A DNA stretch of 64,000 bases. Source: Saccharum officinarum. Lineage: Eukaryota > Streptophyta > Magnoliopsida > Poales > Poaceae. The DNA is taken from assembly GCA_020631735.1 (NCBI GenBank), contig CM036170.1, forward strand, positions 64,743,737-64,807,736, read 5' to 3'. A model generated the notes under the pieces. It worked only from the letters and a program-made list of their open reading frames with translations, was not told the DNA's origin and did no database searches. Of the stretch, positions 32,101 to 44,431 are shown piece by piece. The translations under genes were made by a program, and so were the position numbers. Within the stretch, counting starts at the first letter, position 1; each line of letters opens with the position of its first letter.

Positions 32101-34686
32101 GACTTTTATCCTCAGAAGGTTCTGACAAAGAGCCCAGAACTTTCAAACAAGATGACACCTCAGAAACCACAGCAGGTTTACAAGAATCACATAATTTCTT
32201 GTACCTTGATGATATCCAACGTCTCAGAGATGGATGCCTAGAGATGGCCTGCAAATTTAACTTAGTAAGATTGTAAGAAACAAATAAGAAAAATGGATGG
32301 AAAAATGAAGAGGAAGTTATACAGCAGATTTTTTTTTAAGACAAAGTTAAGTGCAAAATTACAAAGAAGTTCCTAGATATCAAACTTTCTGAGTCAATTT
32401 TAACTTTAAGTGCAAGTAGAACCTTGTGATGCATAACTAGAATATAAACAACAGATCCCTAATCATTTACAAATTGTTCTTAGCAGTTAAATAGGGTATG
32501 CTATAACCATCATTGTCTTCCTACAGTTAGAAGGTGAAAGTTCAGCATCAATAGAAAATGATCCATACCATTGTGATGTAACACTCATTTGACTCCATAG
32601 CATTTTCCGAAACAACAGGATTTGAATCAACAATTTTATTGGAGCCGGACAGATTTCCTTCCATCACAGGACACTGCTCATCAATCTTATCACCCATAGC
32701 AACATTTGCAGCATTACAGGTCAGATGACAGGTCAACTGATTTAAAAGGTATAACCCTTCTCCTTTTACATCATCACATTCTGCAGAAGCAAGCAGCGTA
32801 AAACAGGCTTCTAGTATATTCTCTGGGAACAAAAGGAATGTGCAAAGCAAGCAAATAGCTCCCAGTTCAGATAAATTATCAATTGTTGGTTGCTTATCAT
32901 TGTCCAACTCCAATTTTAAAGTTTCTAATAACGCCACAGGGTCCTGAAGCATTGCATGTTTTGTATAGATCATACGATAGATATCCTTCCCCTCCAAGGA
33001 TGAAATGAAGAAGGAGAGAACAGTTCTATAAACAACAGAGCAGATTCCTTTCATAACAGATGACTTGAGTTCTTCAGAAGATGCTGCAGAGCATATGTGA
33101 GTTAAGCCAATGATACATGCTTTAGCTGTCTTGTATGGCACACCTTTCAAATCCTCCCCTCTCTTTACAGTGGCCATGTTGCATTTGTACATGTTGATGG
33201 TAACTTTAGTTGCTGCCTCGAGTGCAGTAGGACAGCGTGAGGCAAATCGAGGGATTGGCAAAGATAGAAAACATTGTACGCTTTCACAACCTGTATGGAT
33301 GAACAAGGAAAAGATAAGGATGGTTTGTAAACATGGAAGAGACTGATTCTTTACCAAAATAACAGCCTTAAGCTGTGCAAATAAAGTCCCATTGTACTCC
33401 AGAAGTTTTAGCCATTAATAGCGCTCTGTTAGTTAATAAAGTTAAGCCAAAGGAAAAGATCAACACCTTTAAATTTGACACATTATGAGCAAAAGCTGTA
33501 ACAAATAATAAATTGGCAGATAAACTCCTAACTCTTATAAGATTGTGCAATTCTTGGATTTATTCACCTTCCCATCTCTTGGAAAATTTTCTCCTCACTA
33601 TTTGCTAAACAAACTGGTCACAAAACATGGAGAAGCATAATTGCTAAAGAGAAAATTAGGACATCTGTAGTGAAGTAAGCTTTTAGGATCAAGTTTTATA
33701 GTTCCACCGATAATGGATAATTTAATCATGAATAACACTTTGCCTTACCTTAAAGATATATAACAAACAACATATCCAAATTTCAACAAGCTTGTTTTGA
33801 TTTCGATCGATGATGTGGTAGTACTTGAAACAACTTCCAAATTGTAGTTACTAGCACAGAAATTTCATGCAGAATTTATCATTATTGGTATACAATGTCA
33901 TTACGGTGTACTTAAAACAACATTCACTACAGATAAGACACGGACTAATGGAATGCATAGCCAGATAAGTTAATTGAAGATCAACAAACTCTTGTCGGTT
34001 GCAAATCAACCAAAGGAAGTTAGCGAAAATGAACAAGCTACTGCATGAAATCCATGTGAAGCGGTAACTCTTATGTCAAGTTACATGATTCCATTTGTTT
34101 AGATCTGAATCCACAGTCTATCTATTAAACATTCCTAAAACCCGGCATACGTTTTCCCTCTCCTGGTATAGTATAAACTATTGCAGCAACAAACAAACGT
34201 ACTCTTGAATGCGGAGCTGATTCAAGCCAACATACTTACACAGGCTATAGCAAATCACGACATCAAGTAACAACGAATGTAATGCCAGTTTTGTTGTATG
34301 CTATCACGACAGAGAGAAGGGGTGGGAGTTTAGCCACCTCGGGAGGCGGAGATGAGGTAGAGATAGTCCTGCTCCAGCTCGGGCGTGAGGCCGCCGTCTT
34401 TGTGCTCCTGTATGTACTTGCGGATACGGTTGTAGCGCTGGAAGACATTTCTCAGCTCCTCCTGGTTGCGGAGCTTTTGAAGCCTCGCCTCCTCCGGCGG
34501 CTGGGATGCCGTTTCCGTCGGAGGTGGGGAGGAGGTTGAAGGCGCCACAGCACCTAGGGTTTCGGGAGGCGGCAGCGCAGGGGAAGGAAGCCGCGCGGGT
34601 GCCGGATTGGAGGAGAAGGGGCTTGGGTCCTGGGCGTCGGCGACCTTACGTTTCTTCGGCTGTGGATCCGCCGCCGGCGACGCCAT
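26146..34686 (-). CDS. RRM- and SPOC-domain RNA-binding protein, 8 exons, 1145 aa model
   Basis: Exons in transcription order: 34686-34338, 33290-32569, 32248-30876, 30013-29952, 29865-29268, 29173-29092, 26943-26896, 26349-26146. All junctions are GT-AG and all phases agree, giving 3438 coding bases. The start is MASPAADPQPKKRKV, with a basic nuclear-type signal. Exon 2 is a helical region (GCESVQC, TALEAATKVTINMYKC). Exon 3 has an RRM at about 548-620 (KELWVGSLGNRATESLVRSK), a weaker one at about 636-695 (HIYVAKVKN) and another at about 713-780 (HQLLVQNIDHSVPDIDLINA). Exon 5 is proline-rich (PPPPPPPLP). The SPOC domain, about 1000-1140, spans exons 5-8 (WQGPLLKSGMHYCRIYA, EWPSELDVTKRS, DFISYLVQKDCAGVI, LFILPPTS). 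SPOC domains bind phosphorylated partners such as the RNA polymerase II tail; the plant relative FPA acts in RNA 3'-end processing. From memory it resembles Arabidopsis At1g27750. Specific targets are unknown. Confidence 0.9.
27315..28036. mobile_element. hAT-family non-autonomous element in SPOC-gene intron, 722 bp
   Basis: Inverted ends CAATGTTTACAAGTCGTC (left) and GACGACTTGTAAACATTG (right), flanked by a perfect 8-bp duplication TAGTACAT (27307-27314 and 28037-28044). Near both ends are many short CGACTA/TAGTCG words (for example CGACTAATCG, GCGATTAATCATC, GTCGACCAGG) typical of hAT subterminal binding repeats. The middle (27540-27830) is GC-rich with a 5'-UTR-like composition and a 104-codon frame on the plus strand. 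No transposase. Confidence 0.9.
30470..30535. repeat. Short tandem duplication in SPOC-gene intron
   Basis: GATGCCTAGAGAACCATATGA occurs twice in tandem with a period of about 29 bases, in the intron between exons 3 and 4. Confidence 0.7.
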
Positions 34687-34781
34687 GATCGGGCGGCCAC
34701 GGGGAGAATTTGACGACGGTTCGGCCACAGGCGATTGGCGTTTCTCGCCAGCGCTTCCCTGAGACTGAGACAAAGGGTTAG

Positions 34782-35023
34782 GGCCGGTTTAGTTCCCAGA
34801 AAATTTTGCAAAATTTTTCAGATTCCCCGTCACATCGAATCTTTAGACACATGTATAAAGCATTAAATATAGATAAAAAATAAAACTAATTATACAGTTT
34901 ATATGAAATGGACGAGACGAATCTTTTAAGCCTAACTAGACCATGATTGGACACTAATTATCAAATAACAACAAAACGTGCAACAGAGTCATTTTGCAAA
35001 AAAATTTGCAACTGAACAAGGCC
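34782..35023. mobile_element. MITE of the GGCCTTGTTTAG family just upstream of the SPOC gene, 242 bp
   Basis: Left end GGCCGGTTTAGTTCCC, right end CAACTGAACAAGGCC. The interior carries GTCACATCGAATCTTTAGAC, CATTAAATATAGATAAAAA and CTAGACCATGATTGGACA. The flanking bases TTA and TGA could be a decayed target triplet. It begins 95 bases 5' of the SPOC gene's start codon, so it lies in the promoter or 5' leader. Confidence 0.85.
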
Positions 35024-35413
35024 TGAGTATTCTGCGGCGGTTTTGTGAACTGTGGGCCTTTTTTTTTGCTTGTAAATAAACAAATGTGGAAACTTCTTGT
35101 GGCTGACGGGTAGGACCATAGAACTTACCGCTGCAACCTCAAGACTCAAGAGTGGTTGGTGGAACCTCCCGGGAGTCTCCGCACCGTTTAGCGTGGACAT
35201 CGACTGCGTTAGTGAGGTTCTCTACAGGCCCATAGAACGCGACGGAAAAGGTAACGACGCTTAATGGCGTTGATGCCGCCGGCGGTGGCGGTCGATCCAC
35301 CGATGGATCGACAGCTGTGCTGCCGGATACGCGATAGTGACTATGGGTGCTGAGCTAGACGGCGTCACCGATAGATCAGCAACGATATGTGTTGACATGA
35401 TGGTAGACACAAA

Positions 35414-36106
35414 CACGGACGGAGCCTCATGGAGGCGATACTGGGCTCTGACCCCCCTTCCTCCGAAAGATCTCTGAAGTCCTACTTCGTATAATTTGCT
35501 ACGCTTGCCTCAATCTAATCGTCCATCATGCGTTAACCTTTCTGCCGAGAAGCAAAGAGAAGGACGTATCGTCGGATCATCCCATTGCAGGATTCCTTTT
35601 CTTGCTCGCAGCTTGCATCGCACAACTACTTGCTGGCTAGGTGCACCGTGATGTTCTCTTCTCGCTTTGTTCGGCTGTTCGAACTGCTGGCCCGCTGCTC
35701 TCCCGCCGTCGATGGCACTTGCTGGGGGCATCGTCACCCCGAGCCCAGGAAGAACAACATACACGTACAGGCTTGCTACGGGGCTGCAGCTTGAGCCTAA
35801 TAATCTTTTTTTTTTTGTTGATTCTTCATTTTTTTTTCTCTGATTTGACCCAGATGCATGTAGATCGAGATGCTTCACGCCATCGTACTTTCTTGGGAAC
35901 TTTCTGCTAACCAGAGATGCTTATGCAGCTAATTAATTTTGTTGATGCCTCAAGCATGCATGACGACGTCTAGTTAGTTTCTGCGCTTGCAGTGCAATAG
36001 TGAGGCATTGTAGGACCTCGCTCGGCATATCCTCGCAAGTTAGCTTCATGAGCTCGAGCAATTGGGATTTGGCCCCCCCTTGACTTTGCATCACGCTCCG
36101 TCACTG
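35414..36106. mobile_element. hAT-type non-autonomous element, 693 bp
   Basis: The ends CACGGACGGAGCC (left) and GCTCCGTCACTG (right) are imperfect inverted repeats. Both continue into a C-run/G-run (TGACCCCCC near 35450 and GGCCCCCC near 36070). A perfect 8-bp duplication GACACAAA lies outside both ends (35406-35413 and 36107-36114). I see no transposase. The open frames at 35510-35910 have no recognisable domain. Confidence 0.85.
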
Positions 36107-37389
36107 GACACAAAGCAGGAGAAATTGTCTATATGATGCTCAGGTGTTTCATCCAACTAAGCACCAGAATTTGTCATCGAATGATCAAACTCCAGCGGCT
36201 AGAGTGCCTCTTATACCTCTAGCCAATGGCTTTCTCCAATCTACGTTCTCCATTATTATATCACAACATTCTAGCCCAATCATGTAGCAAGCTCAAACAT
36301 GACATGACTCATCTACGCTAGCTGTCTTTTTCATCTTTGACGTTTTTACCCCTAGATCTACAACCACTTCCTACCACAATGCTAATCGGAGTCGTCATGG
36401 GGCTAGCCCGCGACACCCTTGCCTTTGCCTCGTCCAACAGGCTTCCTTCTCACTACCCGATCGGCTGCGACGCTGCTCTCGCACCCACACCACCGCCAAT
36501 CTAGTCTTTTCCTCTTAGATTCTCAAAAATACCTTCTAAATCTGCCGAAATCCGACAAACCACCGAAGCCCAGACTCTGATCCTTAACCTCAGCCGCTTA
36601 CCTTTTCCTTCCCTAACCTCACCAGGTATGGAGAAGGATCGGGGGAGAGACGAGTAGAAAGGGGGAAAATCTAACTCCGCTCCCTAGGAGCACCGCGAAG
36701 ACGAAGAGCGAAGAAGATGAAATGGTAAACTAAAAGGGGTCACCAAAGTGGCGGCGTAGGACTTGAGAGGGCTATTTATTAAGGCAAGGATCGAGAATTA
36801 GGGTTTTAATAACATTTTGGTCCGTCTGATCCTTGATCCACGGTTTGATTAGAAATATTAGTAGTTTCCACCTCTTCTTTCTAGATTTCGACTAACGCTC
36901 ACTTGAGTAAATGCTCCGAGAATAAAAATATAGGAAGTGTTTGGTTACTAAAATGTTAATAAAAACACAACGATGAATTGTTATCTTATTACACTAGGGC
37001 TGGAGTTGTATCGACTTTGTATAGTGGTACGTGTTAACGGTGGAGCTTGATTACAAGAGGACGGAAACAAGCATTGATTAACGAGGCCCGTTACCTACCG
37101 TAATCAAGTCATATTACACTTACATGAATCAAACACTATCATATATCTATACCTCTGTATGTCCAAAACCCAACATAGAAACATTATGCAAAATATTTCT
37201 TTCCATGCTAAGCTAGGTTGAAATCTAGGTGAATCTCACAAGATTATTTTTTGAAAGGAGATTTACTCTGTTTTTAAGAAAGCAATTCCTAGTCTTACAA
37301 ACTGAGGAAACCATCTTATGATCACAATACAGAAACAAACCAAAAAGAAAAGAGCAATATCCTCTAAATGGAAACATTGCAAACATTAC
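36107..37389. other. Gene-free stretch, probable decayed retroelement DNA
   Basis: 36350-36780 contains a GC-moderate leader-like stretch (ACCCCTAGATCTACAACC, then GAAGACGAAGAGCGAAGAAG). 36800-37250 is AT-rich. No frame with domain character. The composition suggests an old transposon, but I cannot set its ends. The poly-A end of the LINE fragment may lie around 37240-37320. Confidence 0.35.
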
Positions 37390-38440
37390 ATAAACACTAT
37401 ATCAGAGCTCATGTCTAAACACTTCTTCTTGTTGATCCAATCCTCCAAGCATTGCACTATCTTCCTCAGCTTGCTCTTATCGTCCTTCGAAGTTCTCCCC
37501 ACATCTGCATAAGATTGATAGTTGCATAAATCACCACATCTAGGTTAGAGGGATAAATATTTTCAATAGCCATCTTGTTCCTGTTCTTCCATGTCCTTCC
37601 AGATCGCCCATGCCAAACCTGCAAAGAAGAAGAAGGCTATCCTTTGAGGTACTCCTATCCTACTTGGCAACCTTTAGAACAAAACTTCTTGATAGATACT
37701 GGGAAGTGATTCCAAACAAAAGCATCTTTAATACAACACCAAATCTATTGTGCTAACATACACTCAAAGAATATGTGTTTAACTGTCTCAAGTCTACGAC
37801 AGATACAACAGAGATGGCTACCTTGCCAACCTCTCCTTTTTCAAAGACGTTGCAATTTGCAATTTATCATGGAAAATCTACCACAAGAAATTTTTTACTT
37901 TTAAAGGTAGTTTGCTTCTCCAAAGTAATTTGCTAAGTTGATCCCTGACCTCCCCACGAGTCACGGTCTCACAGAGACTTTGATGTAAGGACATTGGACT
38001 TATCAATGACCCAATTCACTTCATCATCTCCAGTCAAATCAAGTTGAACCTCTCCATGTAAACTTCTTCTGAAAGAAACACGCCACTCAATTCCATCCCA
38101 AGCTTCCCGAGCTATCACATTTGGATCATTGCAGATATTATACAAGGTGTGAAACTGAATCTTCAATGGTATACCTCAAAGCCATGAGTCATGCTAGAAT
38201 CTAACCTTATCCCCTTCAAACACTGTATTCAGCTCCCCACAGATGTTTGACCTTATGAAGACCATTCGAGAACTAATTTGAGAAGAACCAAAGAAATTAT
38301 TATTCTACATATATTTGTCCTTCAGTAGTTTGTACCACAAATCCTATGACCTTGTCTCAATCTTCTAAATCCACTTAGTATCTAAATCCACTTAGTAAGA
38401 AGACATTGGTTCATGATATCTATTTTGATAATCCCCAAGC
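37390..38440 (-). pseudogene. LINE (non-LTR retrotransposon) C-terminal fragment
   Basis: Minus-strand segments in several frames match the C-terminal part of plant LINE polyproteins. Near 38440 is LGIIKIDIMNQCLLTKWI. Then come HTLYNICNDPNVIAREAWDG, WRVSFRRSLHGEVQLDL and DDEVNWVIDKSNVLTSKSL (37969-38166). A zinc-binding (zf-RVT) region follows (ETVKHIFFECMLAQ-like), and finally WAIWKDMEEQEQD. Stops and frameshifts show it is dead. The upstream part of the same element is at 63772-64000, on the other side of the nested solo LTR. Confidence 0.82.
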
Positions 38441-40912
38441 TGTAACACTCCAGTGTTAGGATTGTATAAGCATTTGCAAATCACGTGCATAAGTATAATT
38501 ATGCATCGATAAGCATCACATGAAATATAGAGTTGAAACATGTTAACAAAACATACATGTTGCAATGTGTTGTTTCAGTAGCTTTAAAATTATGTTGATG
38601 CTCTATATGCCTTGTATGTGCTTGTTTGAGTAAATAGACAACTTAGAAATGTTTAACAAACAATTTGGGGCAAGGTTTGTATTCAAAATTTTATCAAATT
38701 TTGCTTTTAAAAATAATATAGAAAAATAGAGTTTTGATTTAAAATCAACTTTAAATCTTTATTTCAAAATCTATTGGGATTTTGACGTTGCTTCTTTTGG
38801 CAAAGTTGAAGATCACTAAGTTTTGAACAACTTTTATATTGGGGTCAAGTCTTGAAAATGCTTTTTACTTGCTCAAAAATGGATTTGTGTGGTTGTTCAT
38901 TTGAAAAACAAAAAGAAAAATCGTTTCCTTCTTTCGTGGGCCGCGCGCTCCACTTCCGGCCCACTGGCCGAAGCCAGGCCCACGCCGCGCCGCGTCTCCC
39001 CTTGTGTGCCCCCGCTCAAACGTGCCCACACCCTACCGCGCGCAGGCCGCAGTCGCCCCGTGGCGACCGTACGCCGGCCGCCGGGTGGCGCTCGGTGGCC
39101 CCCACGACGCCCTTAACCAGCTGCTCCGCCCCGCTCCTCTCTCGCACTCGCCTTTCCGTCTCGTCCCGCCCAAGCAGCAGCCGCAGCAGCGCGCACCTGA
39201 GCTCGCCAGAGCCGCAAGCGCCGCCGCGCCATTGCCGACCGCGACGCTCCGCGTCTCCACCATCCGCTCTCGCCTTTGCCTCCGCCTTCGTCTGCTTGAC
39301 CTCATCGCACCACCCGCAGCCGCTACCGGCAGGTGAGAAGGCCAAATCGGCCGTCTTCATCCCCGCTGGTGAGCTCGCCGTTGCGGTTCCCACCGACAAC
39401 CCCTTTTCTCCCTCGCCTTCTTCTCTTTCTCTCGTGCACCACGGCCGCCTCCACCCGCCAAAGCTCATGTGCACCTCCTTGGCCCTCGTCGTGGCCCGCA
39501 CTGGCCTCCACGTCGGCATGCAGCGCTGCCACTTTGCCATCACCGCCGGCGAGTTCCCTCCTGAGCTCCCGCGCCTCGGGTAGCTGGCGCACGAGATGCT
39601 CCTCGGTGCGGGGAACGCGCTGGTGCCTTCCCCGTCACCGGAGGTCACACTGACGACGAGCTTGCCGTCAGTCAACGGTCGCCCTGGCTCGGCCCACTAG
39701 CGCGTTCGACCAGTCAGCGCAAGGGGCCCGCACGTCAGCCGCAGGGGGGCACCCCTGTGCACCTAACGTTTTAGCCAGCCGGATTTTCAAATAAACAAAG
39801 AAAATGAATTTTAGATTTGATTTAAATCTTGTAAAATCCATAGTTTGCAAAATACTTGTCCAAAAATTATGAAATCAATTTTTTTGATTCCTTGTCATGA
39901 GATCTAAATGTTAAAAATATTGCATGTCATTTTTGTGATACTTTTCTGTATAGCTTTATTTAATTGTTATAAATGTTGTTATTTTTGGAAATGTGTAATA
40001 AATCATATATGTCCCAGAAAAATATGATTCTAATTTTGTTACTCTACTAATGTGTTGTACTTTCTATGAAAAATATATGACATGCATGTTCTGTGGAAAA
40101 ATATGGACAAGTAATTTAGGTGTATTTATTTGCTATTCCTTATAAAATTGCTAGAGCCAAAAATATGAATAATACATGTAGCTAAAACTTTTTGCATAGT
40201 GATTGTATATTATGTAGATTATGGAAAAAAATACTAAATCTATTGTTTGATAATTTTCATAGTACAAAGTATTTTTCATGTGTATTTATGTCATGTTTTT
40301 TTGCTATTTTGTGTAGGCTGTTGTACTTATCCAAATGTAATGAAAATTTTATGGTAGGCTACTTATTGTATGAGGAAGCTACTGTAATTTTTTTTATAAT
40401 TTTCTGAATAATAGAACTACATGTTGTTTTTGTAACCTAAGTTTAAAATGAAATAAAAATAATCTTCTTATTGTATGATTAGTTTAATTGTGTAGCTTTG
40501 ATGTATCTTTGAAGCATCTTGACTTGCTAGTATGATTTGGTATGTTAGGGTAACCATTGTAGTGTTAATGTAGTAGTACCTGTGTTGTGGCTATATGGTA
40601 GTTAGTAGTAGAAGAGAATGCAGTAGATGACATGTGCTTGTGGCACATGTTATTGGATGATGTTGACTACCCGGTAGAAGAGTTTTACACCTACTATGTT
40701 AAATAAAGTTAAACATGTCCATCTACGTTGCATGCATTCATGATTCATCATATGTCATCTCATCTGATGCACCGATTGCATAATTACTTATACAAATGCA
40801 TCATACAGGATCGCAGGAGAAAGTACAAGTAGCAGTACAAGAGGAGTAGGTCGGGGCCGACTCACAGGAAATCCAGGCATAGGAGGTGCTCGAGGCTGAG
40901 GAGCAAGGAGAG

Positions 40913-42111
40913 TGTTGACAGTAAATAACTATCATTTTAAACCGTTAACATAAGAGGATTAAATGATAAAAAGGATCACCACAGTAGGTTTAGAGGTTTA
41001 AACTAACAAATTCCACGAGTTTTGGTGATTCTGTGTTTTTCAGGGGCTAAGCTACATAATACAGAACTAATCTCCTTTTAAAGTAAGAAACCGAAGCAAT
41101 CGGCCCAATCTCCACATCACGGATGTAGATAGGGATTCTAGAAGATATAAACCAACTCCACGAGGCGACACGAGCCAACCCGCCGCCAGGTGGGGCTGAC
41201 CGGCCCTAGGGCTAGGCCGGCCGACCCTCCCCTGCGCCGCCTCGGCTCCTTCTCTTGCAAGCTACCTATACCGCCTCTAAGGATGCATCTAAACCCCACG
41301 CCAAGGTCGGTTTGATTCAAGGGCTGTGGTTCTACGCCCTGGGCTATATAAACAGCCCCTAGGATCCCCTCTCAAGGAATCAGTTGAAGAATTAGATCAT
41401 CTCTTTCTCATTTGTGAAAGCAAGGCCAGAAGTTAGGGTTTCTAGAGAGAAAGAGAGTTAGAGTTCTAGTTCAAGTTTAGAGTTTAGTCTAGATTGATTC
41501 AAGTAAAGGCAAGCAACTGCTTGGGATCAGGATTGTTCATCGGAGACTTGGTAATTTTGTTGTAATCATTATTCGACTTTATGCTACTTCAATATATTTC
41601 TATATTTCAATTTTATTCTATTCTTGATATTGTTCTTGTTCTACATCTTGATATGAATATGATTAGTAGAGAGTTTATGAATATGTTCGTAGAAAGTTGA
41701 TCCAATTCTGGATAGGATTGAGTGGCTGGCATATTGTAGGCGTGGTGCTTAGATTATGCTTGTCTGCGAATGCACTCTATGCTCCGGGCCATGTCGTAGA
41801 TCGTGGGTGTGACATTCCTGTTAAGTCCTTTCCTAACACGATACTTAGGAAAACCTGGGTAAAATGCTTAGGAAAACCTGGGTAAAATGCTTAGGAAAAA
41901 TTTCAATTTTCCTTTCCTCGGTAAAATTATAAATAACGATACTTAGGAAAACCTGGGTAAAATGCTACAATGGGTGTATTTATCTGTGTGTTTGCGGATA
42001 TATACTATAATATCTTTATTTAGTTAAATGGCATAAGTATAATACAACCACACTCTTGGTGTCATGTTGGGGATGACAACCTAACACGAGTGACGTTAAG
42101 AAGTGTCAACA
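40913..42111 (+). repeat. 5' LTR of the Athila-like element (1199 bp, rearranged)
   Basis: Matches the right LTR with scattered substitutions. Between about 41825 and 41905 a few hundred bases present in the right LTR are replaced by repeated copies of AGGAAAACCTGGGTAAAATG. Confidence 0.88.
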
Positions 42112-42119
42112 AGCATTTC

Positions 42120-42137
42120 TGGCGCCGTTGCCGGGGA
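42120..42137 (+). other. Primer-binding site (tRNA-Asp type)
   Basis: TGGCGCCGTTGCCGGGGA, eight bases after the 5' LTR end. Confidence 0.85.
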
Positions 42138-42399
42138 GATGGAAAACTTCACTTTCCGACACGAGATGTCATAGGGATTTACATTTCAATGGCATTACCT
42201 TTATGGCAATAAGAGATTAATCAATACCACTTACTCATAATAAAAATTACAACTAGTACCTCTGTCTTGACAGGCTTACCCTTGTTTTGTCTTTGTTCAT
42301 ATCTTATGCAGGGTAATACAAGTTCGGTTGTGACTTATCAATTTCTAATCCAAGAGTCAACCAAATCTAGAGGAAGATCAACACCAGTAGTGAAGCTAT

Positions 42400-43177
42400 G
42401 GCTAATAAGACTTTACTTGAATGTTCAGCTCCAAGTGTAAGGAACATTCGTACCGGACCAACACTCCAGACGGACAACCTTGAATTCGAGCTCAAGCCAA
42501 GTCTAATCAACCTAGTGTAAGCTACTACATTTGGTGGAAAGGAAGAAGAAGATGCCACTAAACATCTGCAGAATTTTCTGGAGATTGGAAGCACCATCAT
42601 CATCAAGGACGTCGCCCAAGACATCATACTCCTTCGTCTCTTTCCATTCTCACTAGAAGGGAGAGCAAAGCAGTGGTTCTACACCAACAAAGAAGACATC
42701 AACACATGGGATAGATGTTCGAAGGCCTTTCTGTCAAAGTTTTTCTCTATAGGCAAAACTCATGTCTTAAGAGGAAAGATTTACAATTTTCAGCAGTAAA
42801 AAGGAGAAACCATTTCAGAGATATGGGAACATTTTCAAGAGAACATCTTGGAATGCCCACACCATGGAATGGAAGATTGGTTACTCATGCACAAATTCTA
42901 CTATGGATTAACCCAAAGATCGCGTGAGCAACTAGATGCTACTGCTGGAGGTTCATTCATGTTACTCACTCTTGGAAAAGCAAAATATCTGATGGAGAAG
43001 ATAGCAAAGAACCAGAGTTGGAAACAAGACAACACTCAACGTTGTCGCCAGATTGAAGAAGTTCCAGAAGAAGTGTGTGCACTATCAACAAAGATGGATA
43101 CACTGTTGAACTGGCTTGACCAAAGAGCCAATTTCAAGAAAGATCATCAAGCAATTCAAGATGCATTCGATGCTTAG
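42400..43177 (+). pseudogene. Gag-like region of the Athila-like element
   Basis: The frame carries the retrotransposon gag signature (DATKHLQNFLEI, LRLFPFSLEGRAKQWFY, AFLSKFF, FYYGLTQRSREQLDATAGG). Stops interrupt it: one just before TTFGGKEEED and one after KIYNFQQ. It ends with TAG at 43175. Gag would form the particle shell; this copy is not intact. Confidence 0.82.
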
Positions 43178-43366
43178 AACAGATGTGAAGAGTACCTAGG
43201 AATGGAAATTTCGGAGAATCAAGAAGATGCAAACATCATCAACAACTCTTCTACGCTGCAAAAGCAAAGATGGAATCAAAAGCAACAAACTACATATCCA
43301 GCTAAGTACTCAGGCAATTTTAATAATTCTTCCAATTTTAAGTAACCCCCTCTACGAAATTTAATT

Positions 43367-44431
43367 TTGGAACAAGCTAGAATTAATGATACTATTGTTA
43401 AGAAACTTGCTTCTAATGATAAAATTCTAGAGGATATAAATACTAAAATGGATAACTTTTCTTCTGCTATAAAAGACCAACTTGATCATAATAAAAAGGT
43501 AGAAACTCAATTATCACGGTTAGCTACTTCTTTTGCCACTAACAATGAGCAGGTCAAGGGTATAACCACCAGACATGGTAAAACCACTAAAGACCCACCT
43601 TATCCAGAAGGGGCACAGAGAAAACCAGTACCAGTGATATCCACGGTGACAGAAGAAAAGGATGATAAAGTAGAAGAAGTCCAACTACAAGTGCAAGATT
43701 TTCAAGACACCAATATCTTACCCTTCCCACGCAGAGATCGAAAACTCAAGATGGATGCACAGTTCAGTAAGTTTGTTGAGATTATTCAAAAATTATATAT
43801 CAATGTCCCTTTGTTAGATGCGTTGCAGGTTCCCACCTATGCAAAGTATGTTCGAGACATCCTCAACAATAAAAGACCACTGCCTACCACTGAAGTGATC
43901 AAGCTGACAGAAGAGTGTAGTGCGGCCATCCTCAACACATCAATCAAGAAGAAGGATCCAGGATGCCCTACTATCGACTGTTCAATTGGAGATCAACATT
44001 TTGACAATACGTTGTGCGACCTTGGAGCAAGTGTTAGTGTGATGCCCAAGGTGATCTTCGATAAACTTCCACATGCAAAGCTCGATCCAACCTCGATGTG
44101 CCTGCAGCTAGCGGACCAGTCACTCTGTTACCCTGTGGGAATCACCGAGAATATTCCAGTCAAGATCAGAGAATTCTTCATACCAGTCGACTTTGTGGTT
44201 CTGGACATGCAACCTGACTCAAGAGTGTCACTCATTCTTGGGAGACCCTTTTTGAGTACCGCAAATGCCCACATTGACATCGGAATTGGAGAAGTCAAAT
44301 TCAACATTGATGGACGAGAAGAGTGTTTTCCATTTAGACCAAGACCTGAGTTAAGCTCCACTGCGAAGATGATAGATGAAGGAGTCACACAGTCACCACT
44401 CACAGGGATGACTATGACCTCCGAAGAATAA
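43367..44431 (+). pseudogene. Gag C-terminal/aspartic protease segment of the Athila-like element
   Basis: A 354-codon open stretch with a Lys-rich helical N-part (DNFSSAIKDQLDHNKK), GITTRHGKTTKDPPYPEG, and a retroviral-type aspartic protease fold. The active-site motif is DLGASVSVMP and the flap and C-terminal loop are VSLILGRPFLSTANA. In this lineage the catalytic motif is often D[LT]GAS, so it appears preserved. The frame ends in TAA at 44429 with no fusion to a polymerase, and no polymerase follows. The segment is open but isolated from gag by stops, so I treat it as part of a decayed polyprotein. Confidence 0.8.

Noticed and set aside
34687..34773. Longer N-terminus of the SPOC protein
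   Set aside because: The frame stays open upstream, but there is no ATG before the one at 34686; a TTG start is unlikely in a plant nuclear gene.
38852..39675. 243-codon plus-strand and 219-codon minus-strand frames
   Set aside because: Both fall inside the GC-rich block of the LARD-like solo LTR, overlap each other and have no recognisable domain.
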